NCBI RefSeq assembly: GCF_028290495.1
Contig: NZ_JAQGJT010000069.1
Coordinates: 1-64,000 of the forward strand
Origin: Tardiphaga sp.
GTDB taxonomy: Bacteria > Pseudomonadota > Alphaproteobacteria > Rhizobiales > Xanthobacteraceae
DNA length: 64,000 bases
Direction: 5' to 3'
Shown: positions 7,744-16,025 of the stretch, piece by piece
Layout: each line of letters opens with the position of its first letter
Numbering within the stretch: position 1 is the stretch's first letter
Notes under the pieces: generated by a model
What the model saw: only the letters and a program-made list of their open reading frames with translations
Databases searched by the model: none
What the model was told of the DNA's origin: nothing
Made by a program: the position numbers and the translations under genes

Positions 7744-8612
7744 GCGTGGATCTCGTCTTCGCCGGTGTCGTCGATCAGTTTCTCGATATCGACAACGTAT
7801 TTCTGGTAGCGCGGATCGAGCAACAGTTCGGCGCGTTTGCGTGGTCGCGGCAGGTCGATGTCGACGACGACCTTGATGCTGCCCGGCGAGCGCGTCATCA
7901 CCACGACCTTGTCGGACAGGAACACGGCCTCTTCGACCGAATGCGTGACGAACAAGACCGTCTTGCGGTCGCGCTCCCAGATGTTGAGCAGGTCGTTCTG
8001 CAAGCGCGTGCGGGTATGCGCATCGAGCGCGCCGAACGGCTCGTCCATCAGCAGCACGGCGGGATTGTAAGCCAGAGTGCGCGCGATCGCGACGCGCTGC
8101 TTCATGCCGCCGGATAATTCCTTCGGATAGAAATTCTCGTAGCCCTTGAGCCCGACCATTTCGAGCAGCTTGCGGCCGCGGGCTTCAGCTTCAACCTTCT
8201 TCACACCCTGCTGGCGCAGGCCGTACATCACGTTGCCGAGCACGTTTTTCCACGGGAAAAGCGCGAACTCCTGAAACACGGGGCCGCGGTCAGGGCCGGG
8301 TCCGGTGATGGCTCTGCCCTTGACGCGCGCCACGCCCTCGCTCGGCGGCACGAAGCCACCGACGATGTAGAGCAGTGTCGACTTGCCGCAGCCCGAGGGG
8401 CCGAGAATCGAGACGAAGGCGCCCTCGTCGATCGTCAGATTGATATCCGACAGTGCCAGATGGCTTTGCCGGCCGGAGGTCTGGAAGCGTTGCGAGACGT
8501 GATCGATGTGGATCATCGCCGCGGCCGGCGCAACGCCCGGCGCCGGTTCTGACCCGGCTTGAACGTTCGAACGCAGTGTCGCCACCTTCATCCCCGGTCC
8601 TTCGTTGGCCAT
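7740..8612 (-). CDS. ABC transporter ATP-binding protein (SsuB/TauB type)
   Basis: 290 residues. Walker A is GPSGCGKST, the Q-loop lies in VFQEFALFPWKNVLGNV, the signature is LSGGMKQRVAIART, Walker B is VLLMDEPFGALD and the switch His is in VLFVTHSVEEA. About 32 residues precede the conserved domain (which starts at MIHIDHVSQRF), so an internal ATG there is an alternative start. It heads the operon with two permeases; the orphaned binding-protein gene at 3212-4201 probably supplies the ligand. Confidence 0.93.
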   Translation of the reverse strand: MANEGPGMKVATLRSNVQAGSEPAPGVAPAAAMIHIDHVSQRFQTSGRQSHLALSDINLTIDEGAFVSILGPSGCGKSTLLYIVGGFVPPSEGVARVKGRAITGPGPDRGPVFQEFALFPWKNVLGNVMYGLRQQGVKKVEAEARGRKLLEMVGLKGYENFYPKELSGGMKQRVAIARTLAYNPAVLLMDEPFGALDAHTRTRLQNDLLNIWERDRKTVLFVTHSVEEAVFLSDKVVVMTRSPGSIKVVVDIDLPRPRKRAELLLDPRYQKYVVDIEKLIDDTGEDEIHA

Positions 8613-8742
8613 GAACGCCTAGCAATCACGACGGCAATACGCGGTCCATCCAGATTGGTAGCGCAGCATAGCGGCAAACCGCAATTACTTTAAGCTTCAA
8701 ATTTATGCGGCGACCGCCCTTTTGCTAGCCAGCCGGTTTTGG

Positions 8743-8868
8743 CTGTCATTCCGGGGCGCGAGCAGCGACCGCTGCGACCGAACCCGGAACCCCGACATGT
8801 TCAAAACATCTCGGGATTCCGGGCCTGCGCCATCCGGCTTCGCCGTCAGCCACATCCCGGAATGACAG
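8743..8868. repeat. Dispersed inverted-repeat element (CTGTCATTCCGG family)
   Basis: Ends with perfect 12-bp inverted termini, CTGTCATTCCGG and CCGGAATGACAG, with further internal complementary stretches (AACCCGGAACCCCGA against TCTCGGGATTCCGGG). Six T residues follow the right end. Related shorter or longer copies lie at 11109-11159 and 11768-11894. It fills most of the gap between the ABC operon start and the DUF3297 gene end. Confidence 0.75.
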
Positions 8869-8876
8869 TTTTTTCG

Positions 8877-9137
8877 TTACGCCTGATCGCGGAAATACGG
8901 CTCGACGGCGCCTGTCAGCTTGATCATCAGCGGGTTGCCGAAACGGTCACGGGCGGCGCCCGCGGGCACCTTCACCCAGTTCTCGCTGACGCAATATTCC
9001 TCGACGTTGGTCTTCTCGACGCCCTTGAAGCGGATGCCCACATCGCGCTGCAACACCTCGGCATTGTAGAACGGGCTGCTCGGATCGGTGGACAGGCGAT
9101 CGGGCAATTCGGTGGTCGGGATGGGGGTATCGGTCAT
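8877..9137 (-). CDS. DUF3297 family protein
   Basis: 86 residues, matching my memory of the short DUF3297 proteins (core LSTDPSSPFYNAEVLQRDVG, then GIRFKGVEKTNVEEYCVSENWVKV). It has no signal peptide or membrane segment and contains one cysteine. Its start overlaps the glutathione peroxidase stop by 4 bp, so the two are translationally coupled. The function of the family is unknown to me; the coupling hints at an oxidative-stress role. Confidence 0.75.
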   Translation of the reverse strand: MTDTPIPTTELPDRLSTDPSSPFYNAEVLQRDVGIRFKGVEKTNVEEYCVSENWVKVPAGAARDRFGNPLMIKLTGAVEPYFRDQA

Positions 9138-9610
9138 AGCAGCGCCTCGATTTTTTCTTTAAGCGATTCAGGTGTGGTCGTGGGCGCGAAGCGGCCGACG
9201 ACCTGGCCGGAACGATCGATCAGGAATTTGGTGAAATTCCACTTGATCGCCGAGCCGAGCAGCCCTGACTTTTCAGATTTCAGGAAATTATACAATGGAT
9301 GGGCGTTGGTTCCGTTGACGTCGATCTTCTCGAACATCGGGAAACTGACGCCGTATTGGGTCTCGCAGAAGGTCTCGATCTCCCGGGATTCGCCGGGCTC
9401 CTGACCGCCGAACTGGTTGCAGGGGAAGCCCAATACCGCAAATCCCCGCGCCGCATAGGCTTCGTGAATGTGCTGGAGGCCCTTGTATTGCGGCGTGAAT
9501 CCGCAGGCGCTGGCGGTATTGACGATCAACAGCACCTCGCCCTCGAACTGCTTCAGCGAGACGTCGTGGCCGGCCAGGGTTTTGGCGGAAAAGCCGTAGA
9601 TGCTCACCAT
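9134..9610 (-). CDS. Glutathione peroxidase family protein
   Basis: 158 residues. The peroxidatic site is a cysteine in NTASACGFTPQYKGL, followed by the family signature VLGFPCNQFGGQEPG and KWNFTKFLIDRSGQVVGRF, which supplies the Trp and Asn of the catalytic tetrad. A resolving cysteine is likely the one in ETFCETQYGV, as in thioredoxin-dependent bacterial members. It reduces hydrogen or lipid peroxides in the cytoplasm. It lies 15 bp downstream of an amidase gene and overlaps the DUF3297 gene, so the three probably share a transcript. Confidence 0.93.
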   Translation of the reverse strand: MVSIYGFSAKTLAGHDVSLKQFEGEVLLIVNTASACGFTPQYKGLQHIHEAYAARGFAVLGFPCNQFGGQEPGESREIETFCETQYGVSFPMFEKIDVNGTNAHPLYNFLKSEKSGLLGSAIKWNFTKFLIDRSGQVVGRFAPTTTPESLKEKIEALL

Positions 9611-9625
9611 CGCTGCGGTCCTCGC

Positions 9626-11029
9626 TCAAACCGTGACCGGATCGATCGGCGATACCGGCGTACCGCCCGCCTCGATCGCCTCGCCCGCCAGCAGACAGAG
9701 GTCCTCGCGGTAGCGACCGGCGACGATCTGCACGCCGGTCGGCACGCCGCCGACCAGGCCGGTGGCGACCGACAATGCCGGCAGACCCATGAAGGGAATC
9801 CCGATCTGTGGCGTCTGGGCCCGCCAGACGCGCTCGAAGGAATCCTGATCCTTGAGATCGAGATTGTCGGGGAACGGCAATTCGCCGGACACCGGCATCA
9901 GCACGACCGCGTAATCCTGCAGGAACAACTGCCAGTCGCGCACGAAGGTCGAGCGCCGCACCAGCGCGCGCGAAAGCCCACCGTTCTCGAAGCCTTCGAG
10001 TTTCGGCGCGATACCGCGCAGGCAGGCCAGAGCGCCGGGATCGCCCTCGCGCTCGGCCGCGTCCAGCATCCCCTGATAACCGTCGCCGAACCAGATCTGC
10101 GTCTGCAACGCCGCGGCCTCTCTCAGCGCCGGCGTGTTGTCGACTTCCTCGACGATCCACCCTGCCCGCTCCAGCCGCTTGCCGGCGTCGCGCACGGCGG
10201 CTTCGACATCGGCGGAGATCTCCAGTCCGTCGGGCCGCAGACACATCGCGGCGCGCTTCGGCATCCTGGGGCCTTCCAGCGGCGCCGGCACCCACCAGGG
10301 GTCGCGCGCGTCGGGCTGCGACATCACCTCAAGGCCGAGCCGCACATCGGCGATGGTGCGCGCCAGCGGGCCGGACATTGCGGTGATCTGGCCGGAGATG
10401 ATGCGTTCGGGAAGCGCGGCATTATAGGCGGCGATGCGGCCGAGCGTCGGGCGCAGCCCGTGCACGCCGCAGGCATAAGCGGGGTAGCGGATCGAGCCGG
10501 CGATATCGGTGCCATGCGCGATATGGCCGATGCCGGCCGCAACGGAGGACGCAGCGCCACCGGACGATCCACCCGGGGTGATGCCGGGATCGCGCGGGTT
10601 CTTGGTGTCGCCATACAAAAGATTGGTCGTGAACCAGCGATAGGAGAAGGCCGGGCAATTGGTGCGGCCGAGAATCACCGCGCCCGCCTTGCGCAGGTTG
10701 TCGATCACCGGGCTGTTGCTGGTCGGCAGAACATTGCGCTGGATATTGACGCCGTTGGTGGTGGCATAGCCGGCGTAATCGATATTGACCTTGACGGTCA
10801 CCGGCACGCCGGCGAGCGGTCCGACCGCGTCGCCGCGCGCGAGCGCTGTATCGACCATGTCGGCCTGCGCCAGCACGTCCTCGGGCCGATGTTCGACCAC
10901 CGCATTGATCGCTGGATTGACCGCGTCCAACCGCGCTAGGCCCGCGGATGCGGCTTCCTTCGCCGAGACTTTGCGGTCGCGGATCAACGCCGCAAGGTCG
11001 GTAGCCGATAAACGCCAGAGATCGTTCAT
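9626..11029 (-). CDS. Amidase (amidase-signature family)
   Basis: 467 residues. The Ser-cisSer-Lys triad is visible: Lys in VPVTVKVNIDYAG, cis-Ser in the Gly/Ser-rich signature GGSSGGAASSVAAG and the nucleophile Ser in GTDIAGSIRYPA. It hydrolyses a carboxamide to acid and ammonia; specificity cannot be assigned, and there is no GatB neighbour, so it is not taken as GatA. Cytoplasmic by the lack of a signal peptide. First gene of a likely amidase, glutathione peroxidase, DUF3297 transcript. Confidence 0.9.
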   Translation of the reverse strand: MNDLWRLSATDLAALIRDRKVSAKEAASAGLARLDAVNPAINAVVEHRPEDVLAQADMVDTALARGDAVGPLAGVPVTVKVNIDYAGYATTNGVNIQRNVLPTSNSPVIDNLRKAGAVILGRTNCPAFSYRWFTTNLLYGDTKNPRDPGITPGGSSGGAASSVAAGIGHIAHGTDIAGSIRYPAYACGVHGLRPTLGRIAAYNAALPERIISGQITAMSGPLARTIADVRLGLEVMSQPDARDPWWVPAPLEGPRMPKRAAMCLRPDGLEISADVEAAVRDAGKRLERAGWIVEEVDNTPALREAAALQTQIWFGDGYQGMLDAAEREGDPGALACLRGIAPKLEGFENGGLSRALVRRSTFVRDWQLFLQDYAVVLMPVSGELPFPDNLDLKDQDSFERVWRAQTPQIGIPFMGLPALSVATGLVGGVPTGVQIVAGRYREDLCLLAGEAIEAGGTPVSPIDPVTV

Positions 11030-11108
11030 GCATCACTCCATTCGCTGCCGCTTGTTATCGCAGCCGGAGCGAGAAGGCCAATGGCGCGCGCGTCTTTGCA
11101 TCAAACTC

Positions 11109-11159
11109 GTCATTCCGGGTTCACGCGCGCAACGATGCGCGCGTGCTCCGAAATGACAG
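11109..11159. repeat. Short copy of the GTCATTCCGG dispersed inverted repeat
   Basis: Begins GTCATTCCGGGTTC and ends CTCCGAAATGACAG, with GCGCGC-rich arms between (CACGCGCGCA against TGCGCGCGTG), forming a long hairpin. It lies between the amidase start and the cytochrome c gene end. Same family as 8743-8868 and 11768-11894. Confidence 0.7.
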
Positions 11160-11170
11160 TTGAGAGGTGC

Positions 11171-11737
11171 CTATCGCACCCTCGCCAGAAAATACGCGAG
11201 TTCGCCGATCTGCGCGTCGGTGACCGACTGCATCACGTCGGCCATGGTGGCATCATAACCGTGACGGGAGTTGTCCTTGTATTCGCGCAACGTCTTGGCG
11301 AGGTAGTCCTCGCGCTGGTTGGCGATGCGCGGGATGCTGTCGCGGCCGGAAAAATCGGGGTTGTGGCAGGAATCGCAGCGAAACTGCGCGGTCAGCGCCT
11401 TCGCCGCGGCCATACGCGCGGGATCGCCGGTCTCCGCAGGCAACGCTGGCTTCGGCAGCGTGGCGAGGAAATCCGAAAACGTCCGCAGGTCGTCGTCGGT
11501 GAGATCCTTGGCCATCTCGTTCATCGGCTCGAACGCGCGCAGCTTCTCGCGAAACATGAATAGCTGGATCAACGCATAGGCCGGCTGCTGCGCGCCGAGC
11601 GACGGCGTGTTCTCCATCTCCGACGTGCCCTTCTCGCCGTGACAGGCAAGACACGGCACAGCGCGCTCGGCGACGGTTTCGGCGGATAGCGGAGACGTCG
11701 CGAGGAGAAGTATCGCCATGGCAAACGGCAGGCGCAT
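11171..11737 (-). CDS. Secreted diheme cytochrome c (c4-like)
   Basis: 188 residues with a short signal peptide ([19 protein letters not shown]). Two heme-binding motifs, CLACH near residue 29 and CDSCH near residue 120, define two class-I cytochrome domains, with candidate Met ligands downstream in each half. Such periplasmic proteins carry electrons from dehydrogenases to oxidases. It lies beside a PQQ sugar-dehydrogenase-like gene on the same strand and near the PQQ operon, so it may be that enzyme's electron acceptor (inference). A 173-bp gap with a repeat element separates the two. Confidence 0.88.
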   Translation of the reverse strand: MRLPFAMAILLLATSPLSAETVAERAVPCLACHGEKGTSEMENTPSLGAQQPAYALIQLFMFREKLRAFEPMNEMAKDLTDDDLRTFSDFLATLPKPALPAETGDPARMAAAKALTAQFRCDSCHNPDFSGRDSIPRIANQREDYLAKTLREYKDNSRHGYDATMADVMQSVTDAQIGELAYFLARVR

Positions 11738-11767
11738 CGAGGGAGTTCTTTCTTTATGCCGGCTCCC

Positions 11768-11894
11768 GTCATTCCGGGGTGCGAAGCGACGCCGAACGGC
11801 GTCGTTCGCGAACCCGGAACCTCGAGATGACCAATCACTGCTTGATTCCGGGGCAGACCGATCCGCTGCGCGGTTCGGTCTGCCCCGGAATGAC
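11768..11894. repeat. Dispersed inverted-repeat element (GTCATTCCGG family)
   Basis: Begins GTCATTCCGGGGTGCG and ends GCCCCGGAATGAC. Internal hairpins are GACGCCG-aa-CGGCGTC and GGGGCAGACCGA against TCGGTCTGCCCC. It lies between the sorbosone-dehydrogenase-like gene and the cytochrome c gene. Confidence 0.75.
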
Positions 11895-11910
11895 GGCGGG
11901 TAACGTTTAC

Positions 11911-13266
11911 TTACTTCCCGGCGACCTTCTGCTTGCCGTAGGTGATGCGATAGATCGCGCCATTCCAGTCATCGGACACCAGCAGCGATCCGTCCTTCAT
12001 CGGCAGCACGTCAACGGGGCGGCCCGAATAGGTGTTGTCGTTGAGGAAGCCGGTCAGGAACGGCTCGGTCGATTTCACCGTGCCGTCCTTGTTCAGCTTG
12101 GCGACAATGACGTCACCGCCGAGCTTCTGCGACTTGTTCCAGGAGCCGTGGCGCGCGATGAAGATCGCGTTCTTGTAGGCGGCTGGAAACATCTTGCCGT
12201 TGTAGAAGCGCATGCCGAGCGAAGCGGTGTGGGCGCCGAGCAGGCCGACCGGAGCGGTGTAGTCGGCGCAGGACTTGCCCCAGCCGAATTCCGGATCGAG
12301 AATATTGCCCTGCAGGCAATACGGCGCGCCGAAATTCTCGCCGTCCTTGCTGACGCGGTTGAGTTCGTCCTCCGGCACGGTCTCCGAAACCCAGTCGCGG
12401 CCGTTGTCGGTGAAGTACATCTGCTTGTTTTCGGGATTCCAGTCGAAGCCGACGGTGTTGCGCATGCCGCGCACCACCACTTCGGCGCCCGAACCGTCGA
12501 GGTTCATGCGGCGGATCTGGCCGTGTTCCTCGTCATGCAGCACGCTGTTGCCGGGCTGGCCGACCGGCACGTAGAGCTTGTTGTCGGGGCCGATGCCGAT
12601 GAACTTCCAGCCGTGCGCCTCGTCCTTCGGCAGCTTGTCGTAGATCACGGTCGGCTTCGGCGGATTGTCGAGATTGTCCTCGACCTTGTCGATCTTGGAG
12701 ATTTTCGACAGTTCGGCGATGTACAGCGTGCCGTCCTTGAAAGCGAGGCCGTTGGGGCGGTACAGGCCGGAAGCCAGCACTTTGACCGAGCGCTTGCCGT
12801 CCTTGTTGATCACCGCATAGACCTTGTCGACGAGGCGGGAGCCGACGAACACAGTACCCTTGTCGCCCTCGCGCATCGAGCGCGCATTGGCCATGCCGGC
12901 GGCATAGACCTCGATGTTGAAGCCCGGCGGCAGTTTCAGTTTCGCGAGCGGCAACTTGTCCGCGGCGGCGGCGATTGGCGGCGGCGCGACCGGCGCCAGC
13001 TTGGCGGCGGCGGCCCCGTCCGGGCGGCCGATCAGCGGTGACCCCGGCGGCAAAGCCGGTGCAGCGGCGGCAACGGGAGCCGGTGCAAGTGCAGGCGCCG
13101 CGGCCGGCGCAGGTGCGGCGGGCGCAGATGCGGCGGGCGCGGGCGAAGCGGCAGGTGCAGTGTCAGTCGGGGCAGTCGCGGGCTGCTGTGCGACGGCGTT
13201 GAGTGTGAAGGCACCAATGAAAACGCCGGCCAGCAAGGCCTGACGCGCAGACACGTAAACGGTCAT
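11911..13266 (-). CDS. PQQ-dependent sugar dehydrogenase of the sorbosone dehydrogenase type
   Basis: 451 residues from the ATG at 13266 (AGGGGAGA upstream), giving signal peptide [19 protein letters not shown] and cleavage near NAVAQQ. Residues about 28-110 are an Ala/Pro-rich low-complexity linker. The rest is a six-bladed propeller of the soluble glucose/L-sorbosone dehydrogenase family: [89 protein letters not shown] and [20 protein letters not shown]. It probably oxidises an aldose or sorbosone-like substrate in the periplasm with PQQ. The PQQ synthesis operon begins about 600 bp away on the other strand. The substrate is not determined. Confidence 0.85.
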   Translation of the reverse strand: MTVYVSARQALLAGVFIGAFTLNAVAQQPATAPTDTAPAASPAPAASAPAAPAPAAAPALAPAPVAAAAPALPPGSPLIGRPDGAAAAKLAPVAPPPIAAAADKLPLAKLKLPPGFNIEVYAAGMANARSMREGDKGTVFVGSRLVDKVYAVINKDGKRSVKVLASGLYRPNGLAFKDGTLYIAELSKISKIDKVEDNLDNPPKPTVIYDKLPKDEAHGWKFIGIGPDNKLYVPVGQPGNSVLHDEEHGQIRRMNLDGSGAEVVVRGMRNTVGFDWNPENKQMYFTDNGRDWVSETVPEDELNRVSKDGENFGAPYCLQGNILDPEFGWGKSCADYTAPVGLLGAHTASLGMRFYNGKMFPAAYKNAIFIARHGSWNKSQKLGGDVIVAKLNKDGTVKSTEPFLTGFLNDNTYSGRPVDVLPMKDGSLLVSDDWNGAIYRITYGKQKVAGK

Positions 13267-13389
13267 GAAACTCTCCCCTTTGCGGAAGCCCTCTTGTGGC
13301 GGCAGCAACTGACTGCCGCCATGGAGCTTGCCCGGTCGCAGTTTCAATATTTCCGGCTGCTCCGCAATCCCCGCGTGGGCTGCTGAAAA

Positions 13390-13647
13390 TCAGTGCCGCG
13401 TCGCGTTCATGTCCTGCGTCTCGATCAGCGCCTCGCTGAACGGGAATTCCAGCACGATTTCGCCGTCCGAATCGGTCACTTCCAAGACCGCCGACAGCAC
13501 GCCGGGCTGGGTTTCCTCGGTGTGCAGCAACTGCGTGATCATCGCACGCGCCACCTCCCAGGCGTGATCGGGGTCACGCAACTCCTCGCCGTCGGGATCG
13601 GTGACGAGATCGTCGCCCATTCGGGTGTGGAAAAAATAGCGTGGCAT
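13390..13647 (-). CDS. Small DUF6894-type protein
   Basis: 85 residues from the ATG at 13645-13647. It starts MPRYFFHTRMGDDLVTDPDG and continues EELRDPDHAWEVARAMITQL, the pattern of the small DUF6894 proteins abundant in rhizobia. No signal peptide or membrane segment; function unknown. It is divergent from pqqA across a 208-bp gap and convergent with nothing. A longer frame on the same strand runs antisense through pqqA and pqqB and is spurious. Confidence 0.75.
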   Translation of the reverse strand: MPRYFFHTRMGDDLVTDPDGEELRDPDHAWEVARAMITQLLHTEETQPGVLSAVLEVTDSDGEIVLEFPFSEALIETQDMNATRH

Positions 13648-13817
13648 AGCGGAATTCCCGACAATCGGTTGAACAAGAAACGGCGCGGCTTTGGCTATAT
13701 GTGTAACGCGGACATCGTTACAATGCTGCAATGCGCCTTTATGTTGCATCGCACTAATACTCAGAATTGTATTCACGAGACTGTTGGCGAACCATTGAGC
13801 AGGTATTACACTTAGTC

Positions 13818-13839
13818 CGTGCAGCGTTGTTGCTGCACG
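13818..13839 (+). promoter_or_regulatory. Hairpin in the pqqA leader
   Basis: A perfect 8-bp inverted repeat, CGTGCAGC-gttgtt-GCTGCACG, ends 16 bp before the pqqA start codon and just before its ribosome-binding site (GGAG at about 13844). It could be an operator or a 5' mRNA-stabilising stem. Which of these is not decided by sequence. Confidence 0.5.
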
Positions 13840-13855
13840 TACCCGGAGACCCAAG

Positions 13856-13936
13856 ATGGCATGGAAAGCACCGAAAATCGTCGAAGTGCCGGTGGGCATG
13901 GAAATCAACATGTACGCCTGCGCTGCGCGCAAGTAA
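13856..13936 (+). CDS. pqqA: PQQ precursor peptide PqqA
   Basis: 26 codons, short enough to be easily missed. The peptide reads MAWKAPKIVEVPVGMEINMY followed by six residues ACAARK. It carries the diagnostic Glu16 and Tyr20 that PqqE cross-links and that become the PQQ skeleton, three residues apart in the E-x-x-x-Y pattern. It is ribosomally made, bound by PqqD and processed by the downstream genes. A strong hairpin (13949-13977) separates it from pqqB, which likely lets pqqA be expressed above the rest of the operon. Confidence 0.97.
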   Translation: MAWKAPKIVEVPVGMEINMYACAARK

Positions 13937-13948
13937 GACCTGACCATC

Positions 13949-13977
13949 GGGGCGCCTTCATCGCATGATGGCGCCCC
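13949..13977 (+). terminator. Hairpin between pqqA and pqqB (attenuator or mRNA stabiliser)
   Basis: GGGGCGCC and GGCGCCCC pair perfectly over 8 bp; a further TCAT/ATGA stem continues inside with a 3-nt loop. No T-run follows, so it is more likely a partial terminator or a block to 3' exonucleases than a full stop. Excess of the pqqA transcript over pqqB is known in other pqq operons. Confidence 0.6.
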
Positions 13978-14004
13978 ATTAGGTTGCGGTTCAGGAGCGA
14001 TGTC

Positions 14005-14937
14005 ATGTTGCGTGTTATCGTTCTTGGGGCCGCGGCGGGCGGCGGCGTTCCGCAATGGAATTGCGGCTGCCGGATTTGTCGCGCCGCGCGCGAACAGCCG
14101 GGATTGCAAAGCAGCCAGGCCTCGATCGCGATCAGCATCGATAACAGCAACTGGTTCCTGATCAATGCCGCGCCCGAGCTGCGCCAGCAGTTGATCGACA
14201 CGCCGCAGCTGCATCCCAAGGCCGGCCATCTCCGCCATACGCCAATTGCCGGCGTGATCCTGACCAATGGCGAAGTCGATGCCGTCGCCGGGCTCTTGTC
14301 GATGCGCGAGGGCTCGCCATTTATCCTGTATGCCCACCAGCGCGTGCTGGCGATCCTGAAAAGCAACAGCATCTTCAACGTGCTCAGCGAGAAAAACGTG
14401 CGCCGCGAAGCCATTGCCGTCGATCAGAGCTTTGAACCGACCTTGCCGGACGGCGCGCCGTCGGGGATTGAAGTGCTACCCTTCGTCGTTCCCGGCAAGA
14501 GCGCGTGGTATCTCGAAGGACATGACCATCCGGCCGGCGCGGGCAATAGCGACGACGGCGACACGCTCGGACTGCGCATCGAGGACAAGGCCAGCGGGCA
14601 ACATTTCTATTTCATCGCGGCCTGCGCGCGCGTTACGCCGGAACTGAAGCAGCGGCTGCACGGGGCGCCGCTGGTGCTGTTCGACGGCACGGTGTGGCGC
14701 GACGACGAGTTGATCGAGGCAGGCCTGGGCGTGAAGACCGGGCAACGCATGGGCCACCTGTCGATGTCCGGTGACGACGGCGCGCTCGCCATGCTGGCCG
14801 ACTGCGAAATTGCGCAAAAGGTTTTTCTGCACATCAACAATTCAAACCCGGCGCTGCTACCCGATTCACCGGAGCGCGCCACGTTGCAAAAGGCCGGCTG
14901 GCAGATCGGCCACGATGGCATGGAGATCACGCCGTGA
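14005..14937 (+). CDS. pqqB: PQQ biosynthesis protein PqqB (metallo-beta-lactamase-like)
   Basis: 310 residues; the ATG at 14005 follows CAGGAG. The amino terminus LRVIVLGAAAGGGVPQWNCG is the PqqB signature, followed by a Cys-rich CGCRICRAA, then ILTNGEVDAVAGLLSMREG in place of the usual lactamase HxHxDH, and GQRMGHLSMSGDDGALAML. PqqB is thought to hydroxylate the Tyr moiety of the Glu-Tyr precursor. It overlaps pqqC by 4 bp (GTGA). Confidence 0.96.
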   Translation: MLRVIVLGAAAGGGVPQWNCGCRICRAAREQPGLQSSQASIAISIDNSNWFLINAAPELRQQLIDTPQLHPKAGHLRHTPIAGVILTNGEVDAVAGLLSMREGSPFILYAHQRVLAILKSNSIFNVLSEKNVRREAIAVDQSFEPTLPDGAPSGIEVLPFVVPGKSAWYLEGHDHPAGAGNSDDGDTLGLRIEDKASGQHFYFIAACARVTPELKQRLHGAPLVLFDGTVWRDDELIEAGLGVKTGQRMGHLSMSGDDGALAMLADCEIAQKVFLHINNSNPALLPDSPERATLQKAGWQIGHDGMEITP

Positions 14938-15698
14938 ACGCCCTCACCGCCTTCTCACTGGTATCCAGCACGCCGCTCGACAGCGCCGAGCAGCTGGAAG
15001 CGACGCTGCGACACATCGGCGCAACCCGCTATCACAGCCTGCATCCGTTCCACCATTTGTTGCATGGCGGCAAACTCAACAAGGGTCAGGTGCAGGCCTG
15101 GGCGCTGAACCGCTACTACTATCAGAGCTCGATCCCGATCAAGGATGCCGTCGTGATCTCGCGCTTCCGCGACCGCGATGTGCGGATCGAATGGCGGCAC
15201 CGCATCGAGGACCATGACGGCAACGTCGGCACCGAAGGCGGCATCGAGCGCTGGCTGAAGCTGACCGAGGGCCTTGGCCTCGACAGTGGCTATGTCGAAT
15301 CCGGCGAAGGCATCCTGCCGGCGACGCGCTTTGCAGTCGATGCCTATGTGCATTTCGTCCGCGACAAGAGTCCGCTGGAGGCGATCGCCTCGTCGCTCAC
15401 CGAATTGTTCGCGCCGAACCTGCACGAAGAACGCATCGCGGGGATGCTGAAGCACTATGATTTCGTGAACCCGGACATCATGAGCTATTTCAGCCGCCGC
15501 CTGACCCACGCGCCGCGCGACGCCAATTTTGCACTCGACTACGTCCGCAAGCACGCCAATACACCGGCCGAGCGCGAAGCTGTCTGCAACGCGCTGATCT
15601 TCAAGACCAACGTGCTGTGGGTGCAGCTCGATGCTTTGTACCATGCTTACGTCAACGGCCACGTGCCCCCGGGCGCTTTCGTGCCCGCTGACGCCTGA
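14934..15698 (+). CDS. pqqC: Pyrroloquinoline-quinone synthase PqqC
   Basis: 254 residues from a GTG that overlaps the pqqB stop. PqqC is a cofactor-free oxidase that closes the ring and performs the final eight-electron oxidation to PQQ. Visible family motifs are HPFHHLLHGGKLNKGQVQAW, NRYYYQSSIPIKDAVVISR and IEWRHRIEDHDG in the amino-terminal half, and YVRKHANTPAEREAVCNAL near the end, in an all-helical heme-oxygenase-like fold. Length and motifs are standard. Confidence 0.97.
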   Translation: MNALTAFSLVSSTPLDSAEQLEATLRHIGATRYHSLHPFHHLLHGGKLNKGQVQAWALNRYYYQSSIPIKDAVVISRFRDRDVRIEWRHRIEDHDGNVGTEGGIERWLKLTEGLGLDSGYVESGEGILPATRFAVDAYVHFVRDKSPLEAIASSLTELFAPNLHEERIAGMLKHYDFVNPDIMSYFSRRLTHAPRDANFALDYVRKHANTPAEREAVCNALIFKTNVLWVQLDALYHAYVNGHVPPGAFVPADA

Positions 15699-15707
15699 GG
15701 CAAACCG

Positions 15708-16025
15708 ATGGCAGAACCGCGCAGCCGACGCCTGAGTGTCGAGGAGGCCAGCCGGCCGGTGCTGCCGCGCCATGCCCGGTTGAAATTCGACGAGAGCCGG
15801 CAAGTCTGGGTGATCCTGGCGCCGGAGCGCGTGCTGGCGCCGGACGAGATCGCGGTGGAGATCCTGCAACTATGCGACGGCGCCCGCAGCGTCGCCGACA
15901 TCATCGACCTGATGGCGGCGAAATACGCGGCACCCCGCGCAGACATCGGCGCCGACGTGATCGCGATGCTGCAGAATTTGGCCGACAAGGGATTCCTGAC
16001 CCAAGCGCGGGAGAAAACGGGATGA
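15708..16025 (+). CDS. pqqD: PQQ biosynthesis peptide chaperone PqqD
   Basis: 105 residues, with ATG 9 bp after the pqqC stop. PqqD is a RiPP recognition element that holds PqqA and presents it to PqqE. Core motifs are PRHARLKFDESRQVWVILAP and ERVLAPDEIAVEILQLCDG, followed by helices containing SVADIIDLMAAKY. Its stop overlaps the pqqE start (ATGA), suggesting coupled synthesis of the two partners. Confidence 0.96.
   Translation: MAEPRSRRLSVEEASRPVLPRHARLKFDESRQVWVILAPERVLAPDEIAVEILQLCDGARSVADIIDLMAAKYAAPRADIGADVIAMLQNLADKGFLTQAREKTG

Noticed and set aside
8869..8876. T-run after the 8743-8868 repeat as a plus-strand terminator
   Set aside because: No plus-strand gene ends before it; both neighbouring genes are on the minus strand.
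9299..10939. 546-codon plus-strand frame antisense to glutathione peroxidase and the amidase
   Set aside because: High-GC shadow frame with Arg/His/Gln-rich composition; the minus-strand genes carry intact catalytic motifs.
13032..13243. Ala/Pro/Gly-rich frames on both strands near the sorbosone dehydrogenase start
   Set aside because: They mirror the Ala/Pro-rich linker of the real gene.
13648..14337. Long minus-strand frame upstream of the DUF6894 protein, antisense to pqqA and pqqB
   Set aside because: pqqA and pqqB are certain on the other strand; only the last 85 codons form a recognisable protein.
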